A stretch of DNA of 64,000 nucleotides. It comes from Verrucomicrobiota bacterium. Its GTDB lineage: Bacteria; Verrucomicrobiota; Verrucomicrobiia; Limisphaerales; SIBE01. The notes under the pieces were generated by a model. It was not told the origin of the DNA, did no database searches, and saw only the letters and a program-made list of their open reading frames with translations. Each line of letters starts with the position of its first letter. Within the stretch, counting starts at the first letter, position 1. The translations under genes and the position numbers were made by a program. The stretch covers positions 16,369 through 80,368 of the forward strand of contig JAIPJX010000007.1 in the NCBI GenBank assembly GCA_021733945.1, read 5' to 3'. Of this stretch, positions 19,915-33,600 are shown piece after piece.

Positions 19915-22900
19915 GTTCCCTGATCCAATTGATTCACCATATGGGCGGCTCCAGCAGGTGCGGTTGCCTCCAGACTCAGCGCTGCAATCTCTAGCGCACC
20001 TGCCGTGCCAATGCCTTCGGAAGCCGTCAACACCACCTGCGCCCCCACCAGCTCCGGACCAGCATCATCGGACAGTTCCTCAATGACACCCCCCGAAACA
20101 ATGGTCAAAGCATTGCCCGTGGCCGTCACCAATCCAACCGTTACATCCCCGCCGCCCGAGGTGCTCAAACGAACGTCTCCGACACCATGCGCCCTCACCA
20201 GTTCGACGGTCAGAGCCCCCTCCACGGACAAGTCAATCGAACCGTCCTGCGTGATGGCGTGTCGCACCAACAAATCCCCCTTGTTCGCAAGGATCAGGTC
20301 GCCCGCTGCAGCCTCCGCAGTCAGTTCGGAAACTTCCGAAGAAATCGCCCCTCCCGCGACAAAGCCCACATCGGCCGACAGCGTCAGGCGATGTCCGGCA
20401 AAATTAACACCGGCCGATCCTTCGAGTTTCGAAATCGAACCGGTTGCATGCACGGTGATGTCACCGTCACGAGCCAGGATTTCAAGAACCGAAATATTGC
20501 CGCCATTTGAGGCGTTCAACAGAACCTCATGGCCGGCCCCGACCGCCCGCGCGGATTCCACCTCAAGCGAACCGTCCGCCGAAATCTCGACGGATCCATC
20601 CAACGCCACGGCTTCGTGGACCACCAGGCTCCCGGAATTCTGAATCCGGATGTCGCCGCGAAGGGTGGTGCCCGTAAACTCGGTCGCAGTCGTCCTGAGG
20701 GCCGTCCCTGTGCCAATTCCATCCTCGGCGGATAAAACCAAAACGCCCGACACAAAATCAGCGGACGGCGGTGCCGCCATCAAAGCCCTCGCGGGAGCGA
20801 ACTTCCGGACCCGGGTTGAGGTTCCAACCGCCGTCTGGGGTGTCACAGGAGCAACCCCCTCGATGGCTCCCGCGACCTTAATGGAAATGGTACCTTCAGA
20901 ACCGACATCCAGAGTGCCCCCCAGGATCAACGATCCGCCCGTTGACTCGAGACTCAGGTTCGAAGCCGTCATCCCGCCGCCAAGCGTCAGGTCTCCCCCC
21001 GCACTCACCGTGATATCAGCCCCGGGCGAAGCGCTGCTTCCGATCGTCAATGGCCCCTGATTGCTGATGGAAACATTGCTGCCGGGACCTGCGTTGAGCG
21101 AAATCTCATTCACATTGGTGGTGAGAGTGACGTTCCCCGAGGAACCGATGCTCAGCTGCCCGGCTGTCAACACACCCGGGATCGAAATGCCGCCAGCCGA
21201 GTTCAGCGAGAGGGCCGCATCACCCACATCGATGCTCGAAAGACTCGTGATGTCCCCACCGGAAGTGAGGGCAAGATTCTGTCCGGGTTGAGTCTGCAGG
21301 TTCAGGATCACCAGCGAACCACTCACGGCGAGGTTCAAGTCGCCCGTTAATGTCGGAGCCGCGAGCACGTAATCGCCCTGAGCTTCGATGTTCAGTTCAT
21401 CGCTCAGGGCTGTGGCCCCATCGGACAACCCATCCACCGACACGATCTCCAGTTCGTCCGAGGCACCGGTCACATCGGGGCCGGTCACCAGAACCGGGTC
21501 CGGGATGGGCTGCCCGTGCTTCAGGTTGACCTTCCAGGCATCCACGTCCACGAGATCCTCGTTGTTGTCGACCGCACCCGCCGGTTCCCGAATGCTGCCG
21601 AACGCATCCAGTGTCACCTGACTGTGCGCCTTGGCCGCACCCGCCGATTCCCCGGCGATCACCTTGCCGACAAACAGATCCCCGACCGCTTCGAGCGTCA
21701 CATCGTTGCCGACCGCATCCGTCGCTACACGGACGTCCACCGCCGTCAAATCTCCACGAGCAGAGATGAACACGCTTCCGTTCTCTGCGTAAACTTCCTC
21801 AGCCACCAAACCGTCCGCTTCGCTCACTACGATGTCGCCGCCAATCGTGGACCGGACCGACAACCGGTCCGTCCAGAGTCGAAGCGCGACGGAGGATCTT
21901 GCTTCAGCGATGGTGTGTTCAGCAATCAACAGCGGTCCATCGCCGGATTGAATCGAACCCGCCATCAACCGCGCTTCGCCCAGGGCCGCAAAGATTCCAC
22001 TCGAGAGTTTCAGGGTTCCATTGGCTTGCAGGGCGATGGATCCTGTGGGATCAAAATCGTTCAGGCCACCCACAAAACCAGCGAGTAACAAATCCGTGGA
22101 AAGATTTGCTTCAACCCGGGTAGGTGCGCGCAATTCGACATCTCCCGTCACGAAACGAGCCGATTCGATCATGATCACACCGGCATCCACAGTCCCGGCC
22201 GGCGCACTGCCCAGGGCGGTGATCCGAACCTCCGCGACCGGCGAAACAACGTCCCCGGTGATCCGAATGGAACCGTCCGAAACCAGATCAAGTCTCGTCG
22301 TCACCACAAACTCCGAGTTCAGCTCCATCAACCCGCTGGATTCAAGGATGACGGTTTTCCCTGAAACGCGGCGTGGCAACTCGAAGCCAGCCGGGGCGCG
22401 CAAGGTTAAATACGAATCCACATGGATCACATCGGCGGTATCGCTGCCGACTACCACCACGTTTCCTTCGAGACTCTCAAGATCCGCTCCTGCGCCCGCT
22501 CCGGTCGCGATCACGGATCGAACTTCCAACCGGTTCACACTCTGGATCGTCACCGAACCATTGGGAGCACTCACAAGAGTCAGGATCAGACCGTCGGCCG
22601 GGCTGTCGGCTGGATCGGATTCCCTTAACTCGATGTCACCGGTTGCCGTGGAAGCATTCAGGGATCCCACGGAGACATCCAGGTCGTTGATGCCAGTCGC
22701 TGCGCGGAGCTCCAGTTCGCCGGCCACAATGCTCATTGCACCGTCGGGAGCCTTCGAAATCGCCGCTCCAGAATGAAGGATCACCGTCGGGGAACCGATC
22801 ACCGGGGCCATGCCTGGATCATCAACCGGATCATACCCGATCCGGATGGCCGCCCCGGCTGTCGCATTGACGGACGTCGTACCCTGCAGCGATCCGGCCA

Positions 22901-24600
22901 GTTCGATGCCCCCCGTGATTTCCAGAATCAACTGATCCGCACTCAACCCGGAACCCGGCCCTTCCGTCACCGAATGAACGTTCAGCGTTTCCACCGTCAA
23001 GCTTCCGGCCACCATCTGCAGGACGTTTGCCGGTGCCTGCACCTCTCCGCGAACGATCACGTCGTCCGAAAGCAGGAGCGTGCGATCGCGGAAACTCGAA
23101 TCCATACCCCGGCCTTCACCCGTCAGTCGAATCTGGGATTCTGTGGTGGCATCACCGAGCACCATCAGGTTTCCGACGTCCGACCGACCGATCTGAACCA
23201 GCTCGAATCCATCGGCCAAAGCCGCCAGATCCCGGGTGGTCAGTTCCATGGCGCTTTCGAAGAATTCACGGGGCACATCATCGCCTGATGCGCTCTCAGC
23301 GGCCGTTCCCAAATAATAGTTCCAAACCGCGCCGCCGGCCTGAATCACCAACTTACCGGTACCGATCACCTGCCCGGCTCCCGACATCAAGTCAAGATCG
23401 TCCGCTGTCAGCGTGATGTCGCGACCAGGTGCCTGGACCACGATGTCGCCGCTGAGCAACGTCAACCTTGAGTCGGATTCGTTCAACAAAATCAACACGT
23501 CGCCCGCACCCGCCGCGACGGCGTGTACATCGTTTCCATCAGCCAGTTCGCCGAGCCAATCGCCGTTGAGCGCATCGTCCCATGGCACCTGCCCACGCCA
23601 CACGGGGAGCAGTGTTTCATCCGGCAACAGGATTCCGGCCATGCCGGGTTCCGAAAGGTCTCCCTGCACACCGAACGTCAGATCGGACTGACCTGTAATG
23701 ACAATATCTCCCGAGCCTGAAGCAGAGGTCACCGCCGAGACCATGTCGGCCCGGGCGATGATCGGGGCAACCCGTTCGCCGATGGAATTCCTGGCCTTGA
23801 GAATCAAATGTCCGGCTGCGACGAGGAGTTCGACATCATTCTCGTTGTAGATCGAGCCGTCGGGAGCGATCAACCGGATCCAACCGCTGCCGGCACCATC
23901 CCAGGAATCGCCGGAGGACACGAGCAGATCCACCTTCAAGTGTATATTGGCACCCTGCTCATAAGAACGCAGGTCCAGGTATCCGTCGTGCGCGGCGTTC
24001 AGCCGATGCACCAGATCGAGCGCCTTGAACGTGTCGAGAACGATGTGCCCGGCCTGAATCTCCCGGTCGTATATAAAATTCTGTGCCACGATGCGCAATC
24101 CCGTGGTCTGCAGGTTCAGAGGAACGTCTCCGACGGAAGTCACCGTGACGTCCCCACCGAAGTCGACAATCCCCAAGGCCCCGAACTGACCCGCGTTGCC
24201 CACGATGGTCAACCGCTCGATCCCACTGTCGTATTCAAGAATCTCGCGCCCGTTGCTGACCCGATGGGTCTCGAGGACCAGCGGATCCTGGGCTCGGGTT
24301 TGTTGCAGAACGATTTCGTCAAAGTCCCCGGCCGAATCCACAATCTTCAACCGACCCTCGCTCAACGCGGACGCAGGCCGTCCCTCTCTCACGAAATACG
24401 TATCGTTTCCGCCGGAATCCCGAATCTCGAGAACACCCGGAGGATAATCGTCGATGTAAACAATATCGTCTCCGGTTCCGAGTGTCAGCAAACCACCCGT
24501 CGCCCCGCGCAGCCTGAATTCATCCCCGTTCGTATTGGTCACCGTGACGCCGCTGCCACGAATGGTGACTGTGAGAGGTGCCGTGACAGCGTTGAAACTC
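19911..24600 (-). other. C-terminal repeat region of the giant protein
   Basis: The last ~1,560 residues return to FHA-like strands (GDITLxAxGDLxVxxxxA) and include a block [16 protein letters not shown] seen in other giant adhesin-like proteins. The final repeats of ~130 residues carry the tract [18 protein letters not shown] or equivalents. The protein stops part-way through the third one with MVNQLDQGT. No anchor, barrel or sorting signal is seen. Confidence 0.65.
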
Positions 24601-27600
24601 AGCTCCACGATCTCGCCCTGTTCGGTGACCCGGTTGTTTCCGTAATTGTCGGCAAAGAAGAAACTGTCATTGTTCGTACCGCCGGAAATGGTGTCATCTC
24701 CGGTTCCGCCATCCAGCAGATCATTACCGGCGCTGCCAAACAATCGGTCATCGCCAGCACCCCCGTCCAGGGTGTCATCGCCAGCGCCACCCTCCAGGGT
24801 GTCGTTGCCGTCACCGCCGCGAAGGATCCCGCCTGCGCTTCCCGCCATGAGGGAATCGTTCCCAGCCCCGCCGTCGAACTCTACGGTCACATCGTGCAGC
24901 CGGGACGCATCGAGCACATCGTTTCCGGCACCCCCGTTCATCACCACATGAGTAATGCCGTCATAACTCACATACCAGTCATCAAACTCAACATTCACCG
25001 TGCCGCCTGATCCGCTCAGGAGGAAGGTCTCGCTCCCGTCCTCGGTATTGAAATACAGCCGGTCAGCCGCCCTTGTGCCACTGTTGACGTAAAGGGTTGT
25101 TCCGTCGATCACCGCAAGAGACGGAGTCACGTCCGGAGCCAGATGCGAGAACGTCAGCAGGTTCACCCTGAGGAGATCAACGTCCAGCAACGTTCGTGTC
25201 TTCTTGAAGAACTTCATTTTCACAAACGCGCCGACGACCAGATCCAATTCCCCGAACAGATCGAACAGATTCGTGAACCCGCCGCTCTGGTAGTTCCAAA
25301 GCGTTGTCATTTCGGAAATCCGAATCTTTCCGTCAGCCTTGTAGGTCACATCCGTGACATTTCCTGAAGCATCTTTCGTCAGAACCGAGCGCCCGATGTC
25401 CTTTAGATCCAATCCAATCTTCAGTTCGACACCACCACGCACTCCCGCGATGAACGGCCAGACCCGCAAACCAGCAGACAGCCCGATCGTCCCCTTCAAC
25501 GTGAACTCGGGCTTCTCCTTGCCACCCGTTCCCTTCACAACCTTGCCGTTCTTGAACTCCGGCAGCGTGACGTCGGACACATAGAATCCATCCATGACGG
25601 CGGCGAAGCCCGCGCCGACACCCACGTTCGAAACTCCGGCACTGATGAGCTTGCGTATCCCAAATGTGTCGTATCCGAATGCGAGATCCGCCGTTGCTTC
25701 GATCGAACCGAACGCATTGATGTTGATCGTGAACGGCAGCGGTGCCAGCGGGATGCGCGCCAGGACAAGATCGAACTCCGCCTTAAACGAAAGCAGGGGC
25801 ATTTCGTAGGTGAACAAAACCGCGTCCCCACCGCTGAAAATCTGCATCCAGTTGTTGATATCAAGCAGATATTCGACGAAACGGAAGCCCGATCGAGCCG
25901 TGGCGCTGCCGCCCGCGCTGCCGGAACTTTCCGCGCCCATGGATTCCGCTTCAAGAAGCTTGGAGAACTCCGCAAAATCTTCCGGAAGCGCATCGGTAAT
26001 GTCATCCAAAAGCTCAAGTCCGGCGCTGTCCGCAACGAGCGTTCCCGAACCGAAGCCCCCGATATCGCCCAGAAGCACGTCCCCGTTCACACCCAGCATG
26101 GAATTCACCCGGTCCACCAGACTCAACATCTGCTCCGCCGCCTGAATGAACGACCAATTGATCGGCTTCAAACCCTTGAGCTTGAAGAGAACGTCGATCA
26201 AGCCCATCAGATTGGCCGGAGCCACCTTGAATTTCGCGAGCCCGGGGATCTCCTTGGTCAACGCCGTGATAATCGGCCGGAACGGCTCAAGCACTCCTTC
26301 AATCCTCTCGGCAATCGGCTTGAGGAAGTCTGAAACGACACTTCCGATCTCAACCCGCAGATTCTGGATCTGAATCACCGGCTTGCTCGAACCCGTTCGG
26401 ATGTCCCATCCCCAGTCCACGACCAGATCGCCCTTCAGTTTCGGAAGGCCCTTGACGGCGGCATCCACCTCCAGGGTCATTGCAAGGTTCAATTCCGCCT
26501 GAACACCGAAGTCGACCTGGAATGTGTCAGCCAGACTCGTCGACAGGATCTGCGTGGCGGTCAGACGGTTCTTCGAGTTCCCCTGATAGTTGAGGCTCAG
26601 CAAACCAAACAATCCACTGGGCTGGAAACCCAGCTCCGTCGGCGATCGATCCGTATCTTCAATCGTCGCCTTGAAGAACAAGAGTTTTCCTACGCCCTGG
26701 AACTGCGTGGTCAGATCCGGGTCCCCCGCCTCCCCGTCGAGGAAAACCGAAGCGTTCAGTTGGAGCTCGGGCGCCGCACCATCCGCATTGGTCACCAAAT
26801 AAACCCCATCCGTCACGCTCAATCCAAACCCGAAATCAAAGCTCCAGCTCAGTTCGATTGCAAAACCTCCGTCGACTTTCAGGCCAAATCCGGGCACATC
26901 AATATCAAGGGGAATATCCACCCCGCCTCCATAGAGGATTCCGCCCAGTTTCATGTCAAACTGGATGGCATCGGCGCCCTCAGGCACCTCGTCGCCCACC
27001 TGAAAATCAGCGATCTTCTGACCAGTCACATCCAACCACTCGATGCGGACGTCCGCGAAGGAAACAAATCCGTCGTGGTTTGAATCCAGCAGAATATTCA
27101 ACCCATCCGGCCCCAGCAGGTTGTAGAGGGAGTCCTGAATGTATTCGATCGCCTTGCCGTTGCCGCTCAGTTTCTCCCGCAGGTCCGCGAGGAAACCCTG
27201 CCGGAACTCACGAATCATCGTCGCGGCATTCGCAAGCTTCGATCCGATCAGCGGGATGTCTTGTCCCAGGCTGCTTTCGAAAACATCCTGAATCGCTCCC
27301 AGGGTGGCATCCACGCCGTCGAGGATGAAGCTCGGATCGGTGAGGATTCCGAAGAGCGTGAACTTGCCGCCCAAATCCTGGAACGTACCCGCGATGTCCG
27401 GGAACGTGAAAAGGATCGGGTTCTCGCTCCCCTTGTCCGGCGCGTTGGCAAGGTGCTTCAGCAGTTGGGCCAGGCCTTGATCTCCATAGACCGGATTGCT
27501 TCGGATGGAGAGCGGATCGCCCAGCTTGAGTTCGGAGCTCACCACGGTGATGCTGAGCGGTAACTCAACAGCAAAGCCTCCGATCAGCTTCACTTCGATG

Positions 27601-30600
27601 TTCGACATCAGGTTCTCCTCGCCGATGTAGAACCGCCCATCGTCAGTGACGCTTCCACTCTTCTGATCGATGGCAACCGTCAGCATCGCATAATCGTCCG
27701 TTGTGATGTCACCATCGCCATCAAGCACAACAGTCCCGCCGCTCACGCCCATTCGTATCGGCCCGGCGTGGAACCCAAGGGACAGGTCTTCCCCGAGCAA
27801 CCGACCGCCCAGGGCAATCCGGGTGCCGAATCCGGTTCCCGGATCAAAGTCGTATAGGAAGAACCTGGGCGAACCGCCGTCTCCGGTCGCGCTCGCGTCG
27901 ACGCCAATATCGAGGGACGCTTCGGCGAATGCTTCCAACAGGATCTCACCCGCGACCCCGGCCCCGCTGCTGTCCGCCAGTGTGTCGATTCCGTTCAGCT
28001 CCGAGGATCCCGATTGACCGGACATCTCTTTGAAGCTTCCCAGGTCGAGGGCGAAACCGTACGCCGCCGAGAACAGAGCATCCAGGCCGATATGAATGTC
28101 CAGGATTCCGTCCGCAATGGTCAGCGAGAACTTCTGATCGCCCGCGGACAATGAATTGTCGTCAACGATCCCAAGCGCGTTCTCAATCGCAATCTCCGCA
28201 CTTCGCAACGTCCCCTCCGGATCCGCAACGGCCTGATCGAGCTTCGCCGCCAGCTGATCCACAAACGCGAAGACCTCGGCGAGTGACCGGTTGATGACCG
28301 GCAACCGTTGCGTGTAGAACGGCTGATCCGCCAGCAGGTCATTGAGGAATCCGAGTCCGATGCGAACACCGGCCACAATCTGCTCAAAGCCCAGATTCTG
28401 GAAGGCAAATGCCGTGCCGAAGTCGGGCAGAACCACCACCACATCGTTCGGCCCGACCGTCCCGTCCGAAACAGCCTGCTCGAGATCAAACGGCACCGAG
28501 GGATCCTGTGTCACTACGGTGACCTGACTGAAGTCGGTGAGATCCTGGACGTGGATGCCGATCTCGGCCGTGGACGCGATTGGCACACTGCTGCCGCCTC
28601 CCGAGCTCACCGCAATCCCGCGCATTCCGGCAAATGCAGTACCCGCAAGCCGGAATTGCAGAGCACTGAAGAATTCTCCATTGGTCAGGTCGCGGAAGCC
28701 GAACAACTGATCGCCCGGAGTTTCCTGGGTCGGATCCCGATCAAGCGTCAACTCAGCCGTGGCGGAGACGGAAACACCCGACCCGCTACCCGCCCCGCCG
28801 GCGGTGATTCCCAACATCCCGAGTTGTGCCGCCACCTCAAGGTCATCGGCACTCAACGTCACGGTCCCCGTGAGTACAGATTCATCAATGAGGAAACTCA
28901 AGCCTTCGGTGCCCGTTGCTCCATCCAGATCAACCACCAGGGTCATTCCACCCGATACATTCGCCAGCAGCGATCCCATCGCGCTCGTCGAAAGGCCAAC
29001 ACCGCTCGAGGCAAATCCAAAGTCGATCGGGAACTCCAGGGGTGCCAGGTCCTTGCTGAAGCTCAGCGGAATGCGCAGTTGTTGTTCCACTGCATCATAA
29101 GTGCTTCCACTGAAGCCCGAATTGCTCAGCGCTTCCACAAGCTCCTGCAGCGTTTGAATCCGCTCCACGGGTTTGTGGACGGTCCAGGCGCGCTCGCTGA
29201 CATCGACCTCGCTCGGATTGTTCAGCTCCAGGGTCTGGGCATCCACAACAGCGGCGATCACGAAGGTTCCAACGCCCTCGATCGTGATGTCCTGGTTCTC
29301 GAAGTCACTCGTGAATGAGGCACCCGATGCCGTGAATATCGCGGAATCCGCCGCCAGCACAGCTCCGGTGCCGCTCAGCAAATCCACCCGGGGCCTGTAA
29401 AAATCAATCTTCTGAACAACCTTTTCGTTGAACGCATCCGCAAAATCCAGCACCGCATCAAGCGTCGTCTGAATGAACGGCACTCCCACGGTCAGCTTTC
29501 CGGACTCTCTCAATCCCTCCAGATAGACCAGGAAATCCGGGATCATCAGGATCACATCCGCCGCGCTGAGCGATTTGAAATTGAGCAACTCGTCGAAGTT
29601 CTCGGTTGTGAACGTGAGACCCGAACCATCAAACAAGCTGCCACCGAAGGTCACGCGCGGCGTCCCGCCGGGCGAAAGACTCACTCCCGCCAGGGAGGCG
29701 AAGACGGGCAGATTCATGTGGATCTGGTTGTTTCCGGGATTGAACTGGAACTCGCCCCCGACAAAGGAGATGCCTCCACCGATCTCCAAACCGGCCGATG
29801 CTCGCTCGCCATCCGCATCCCCAATTCCGACACGAAGCGGCCCGATGCCTCCCTGCAGAAGAATATCGTCCGCTGCGGCATGGGCCTGGAATGCCAGGTT
29901 GTTCAGATTAAACGCAAAGCTCGGGTTCAACAAATCCAGCGCAAGGTCGAAGTCGATCTCGGTCTGCACCGTGACATCCAGCTTGATTTCTCCATCCACC
30001 GACAGCCCGAGGTTCCGGATCCCTTCACCGAACTGAAGCTCAAGCTGCTTGACAAAATCGATGTTCGACTTAAACGCCAGGTTGAATCCGGTCTCCGTCG
30101 GGACCACCGTCAGGCCCTGGCCATCCTCGCCGCCCAGCGTCGGTATCCAATACGCCACGAGGAAATCCACCCAACCGCGCAGTGTCGGCCCGTCGGGCCC
30201 GTAAACACCCAACGGCACCGTATCTCCCGGCACCGGTTCCAGATTCGGTCGGAGCGCCGGGGTCAGGTAGTGCTGGGTGTAATCACCGATCCCAAGGACC
30301 GGGCTGATTCCAAAGAGCGTATCAATGGACTCCGCAAGCCCCGGAATCGGCTTCGAAATCAAATTCGGATAAATGAACCCGCCCGAGTCATCCGGTTCCG
30401 GCGCCAGACTGGCCTCGAAACCGACGAGTTTCTCCGCCGTATCATCCAGCAAACGAGCCAGCAGATCGCCCAGCAGAACATCCAGGTCCCGCACCGACCA
30501 CTTCTGCACATCGTTGCCGTTCGCAAACAGAAGCTGCACAGCCGTTCCATTCACCGAAATGGTTTCATCCACTGCGGCACCGGTGTGATTCGCCTCAAAC

Positions 30601-33600
30601 GCCAGCGTCCCGGTCACTCCCGCCACCCCTTCAATGTTCAGCGTGGCGCGGCCTTCGGCGTTCAGGGCGTAGGTGGAGCTTTGGTCGGTCGCCAGAAGCA
30701 TCATCCCGAACGTTCCATCAGCCATTCCAAACCGCGCCACTCCCGCGTCCAGGGTCGCACTCACATCGGTGGCCCCGATCAGAATTCTGGTCTCGGTCTG
30801 GGAGACATCTTCCTTCTCGAAGACAAAATTCCCGCGCAGCTTGACAAAGCCAAGCACCTCGAGTGAAAGACCGCTTCCCTCCAACCTCAGCACATTCGAG
30901 TCGTCCGCGAACACCACCGGCACCGTCTCGCGCACCACGGCAATCGATTCGTTGATCGCGCGACCGGTCGTGTTCGCCCTCACGGACACGGTCCCGGCCA
31001 GACTGACCACACTCTCAAAACCGATCAGCGCTCCCGTGCCGGACGCATCGAGTGCGTAGGTGGATTGCCCGGCGGAATCTTTCAACAGGACCATCCCGAG
31101 GCGACCATTGCTGATCTGAACCCCTTTCCGGCCGTCGGGGGTCCCAAGGAACGTTTCAACACCGGATGCACCCACCAGAATCCTGGTCTCATTGTCGTGA
31201 ATGGATTGCTCAAACCCAAAGCTGCCGCTCAGCTTCACAAAACCGGCGACATCCAGGACCAGATCGGCCGATGCCCGGACAAACTGCCCCTGGTTCGCGT
31301 CGTGCCGGATCGTCAACGAGGTGCCCGTGCCGGTGAGAACATTCAACGGCGTTACCGCAAAATTAATGATCTCCTTCGCCGGATTGTTTCCATCGGGTGT
31401 GCCGCCGACCTGATTGATGGAAACGGACACCTGGTTAGCGGAGGCCGTCAACCCCGGTATGCCGACCAGTTCCACCGAATCCCCAGTGGCCGTCAACGCC
31501 GTCCAGCGGCGACCCGCCAGATCCGCATTGCCGGGTTTCGGCGTCATCAAGGCGAGGCCCAACTCCACGCCGCCCAGGGACAAACCCAGTGCATCAGTGT
31601 TGGGAGAGTCATTCGCATCAATCGTGCCGTCGTTGTTGCTGTCGAGCCGGTACGGTCCGTTGACTCCCACGAATGCATTCAGATTCGTCGCGCCGATCGC
31701 CAGCACATCCACTTGAACGGTGCGTCCGTCGGCCAACTGCACCGACCGGGTGGACTTCTCAAACCCGACGGATCCGCTGACGTGGAAAAACGAGCCGAGC
31801 GCCAGTTCGACGTCACCCGACGCACGGATCAACTGCCCCTGCTGCCCGTCCATGTTGAGGGTGAGCGTCTGGTCCGGACCAATAAAGACATCGAGCGGCC
31901 GGGCCCCGAAATCCACAACGTGTCTTCCGGCGTTTCCGGAGGGCAGGCTCCCGGTCACCTGGTTGATGGTCACCGCGATGTTTCTGCCGGAAGCGGTCAC
32001 TCCCGGAATCCCGAGCAGATCCAGCGACTCCGCGCCCGCCTGCAGGCCGATCCATCTCAGCCCCTCGAAGTCCGGCTGCCCGGACTTGGGCGACATAAAC
32101 GCCAACCCGAATTCCGCGCCTCCCAGCGACAGTCCCTTTGCGTTCGGATTCGGCGTGTCCGTTTCGTCGATGAACCCGTCGCTGTTGCTGTCCACCCTGT
32201 AGGGTCCGCTGATTCCGGCAAAGGCATCCACGCCCGTCCCGCCGATCGTGAGCAGATCCGTCAACACCGTTGCACCACTGGCCAGCGTCACCGATACGGT
32301 CGATTTCTCGAATCCGAACGATCCATTCACAAAGAAGAAATCGCTCACACCCAGCTCGACATCCGCCGTGGCCCGAAGCAACTCACCCCGGCTGCCCGTC
32401 ACGCCCACCGAAACCTCGCTGTCAATCCCGGTGACGACATCCAGGGGACGCGCCGCGAAGTCAACCACCCACGGTGCGGCTTGAGTTCCGGCCGCAACCC
32501 CGTTCACCCGGTTCACCGAAACCCGGATGTTCCGGCCGGCCATCGTGAGTTCGGGAATACCGACCAGTTCCACGGCGTTCGCGGTTGCTTCCAGGCCGAA
32601 CCACGTCAATCCCTCGACATCCGCCTGGCCAGCCTTGGGATAAATGATCGCCAATCCGAACTCGACGTCATCGAGCACAAGTCCCTTGGCCCTGGCGCTC
32701 GGCACATCCCGTCCGTCAACAATGCCATCCCCGTTGCTGTCAAATTCGTAAGGTCCGTTGATCCCGGCAAACGCGTCCAAACCGGTGCCGCCGATCGTGA
32801 TCACATCCGCGTTGATCAACCCGCCATTGGCCAGCTGCACCGTGCGACTCGATTTTTCGAATCCAAGCGAACCGTTCACAAAGAAGAAGTCCGAAACCGC
32901 AAGCGAGAAGGAACCACCCGCTCGTGTCAGTTCACCCCGACTGCCGGGCAAATCGATGGTATGGCTCTTGCCCGTGCCAGTGACCACTTCCAACGGCGTG
33001 GCCTGGAAATCAACTACCCGGGTGTCCGGGTCCACTCCTTCTGCCACTCCATCGACCCGGTTGATCGACACAAATACGTCGCCTGGCGTCATCCGGACCA
33101 CGGACGGAATTCCCAGAACCCTTGCCGAACCAACGCTGGCTTCAAGCGCCGTCCAGCTCATTCCCTCGACACCGGCCTGACCGGGCTTGGGCGCGAGCAG
33201 CGTCAGGGCGAATTCCACTCCGCTCAGGGACATTCCCCTGGCATTGGGATTGGGTGTGTCGTTCGAATTGATCACGCCGTCATGGTTTGTGTCGCTCAGG
33301 TAGGGTCCATTGATTCCCACAAACGCACTCAGATCCGAGCCCCCCATTGTCAGGGACTCCATCTCCACCACCGTGCCGTCCGCAAGGGCGAGGGAAACAC
33401 TCGATTTTTCGAATCCGAGGGATCCGCCCACGTAGAAGAAGTCACCCACCGCAAGGTTGAAGTCGCCGGACACACGCACCAATCGTCCCTTGCTCCCGGG
33501 CAGGTCGAGTGGAACGGTCGTGCCTGTTCCACTGACGATGTGCAACGGGTCGGCGGCGAAATCAATGACGCGGGATGCGGGATCGGTTTCGCCGGTGACA

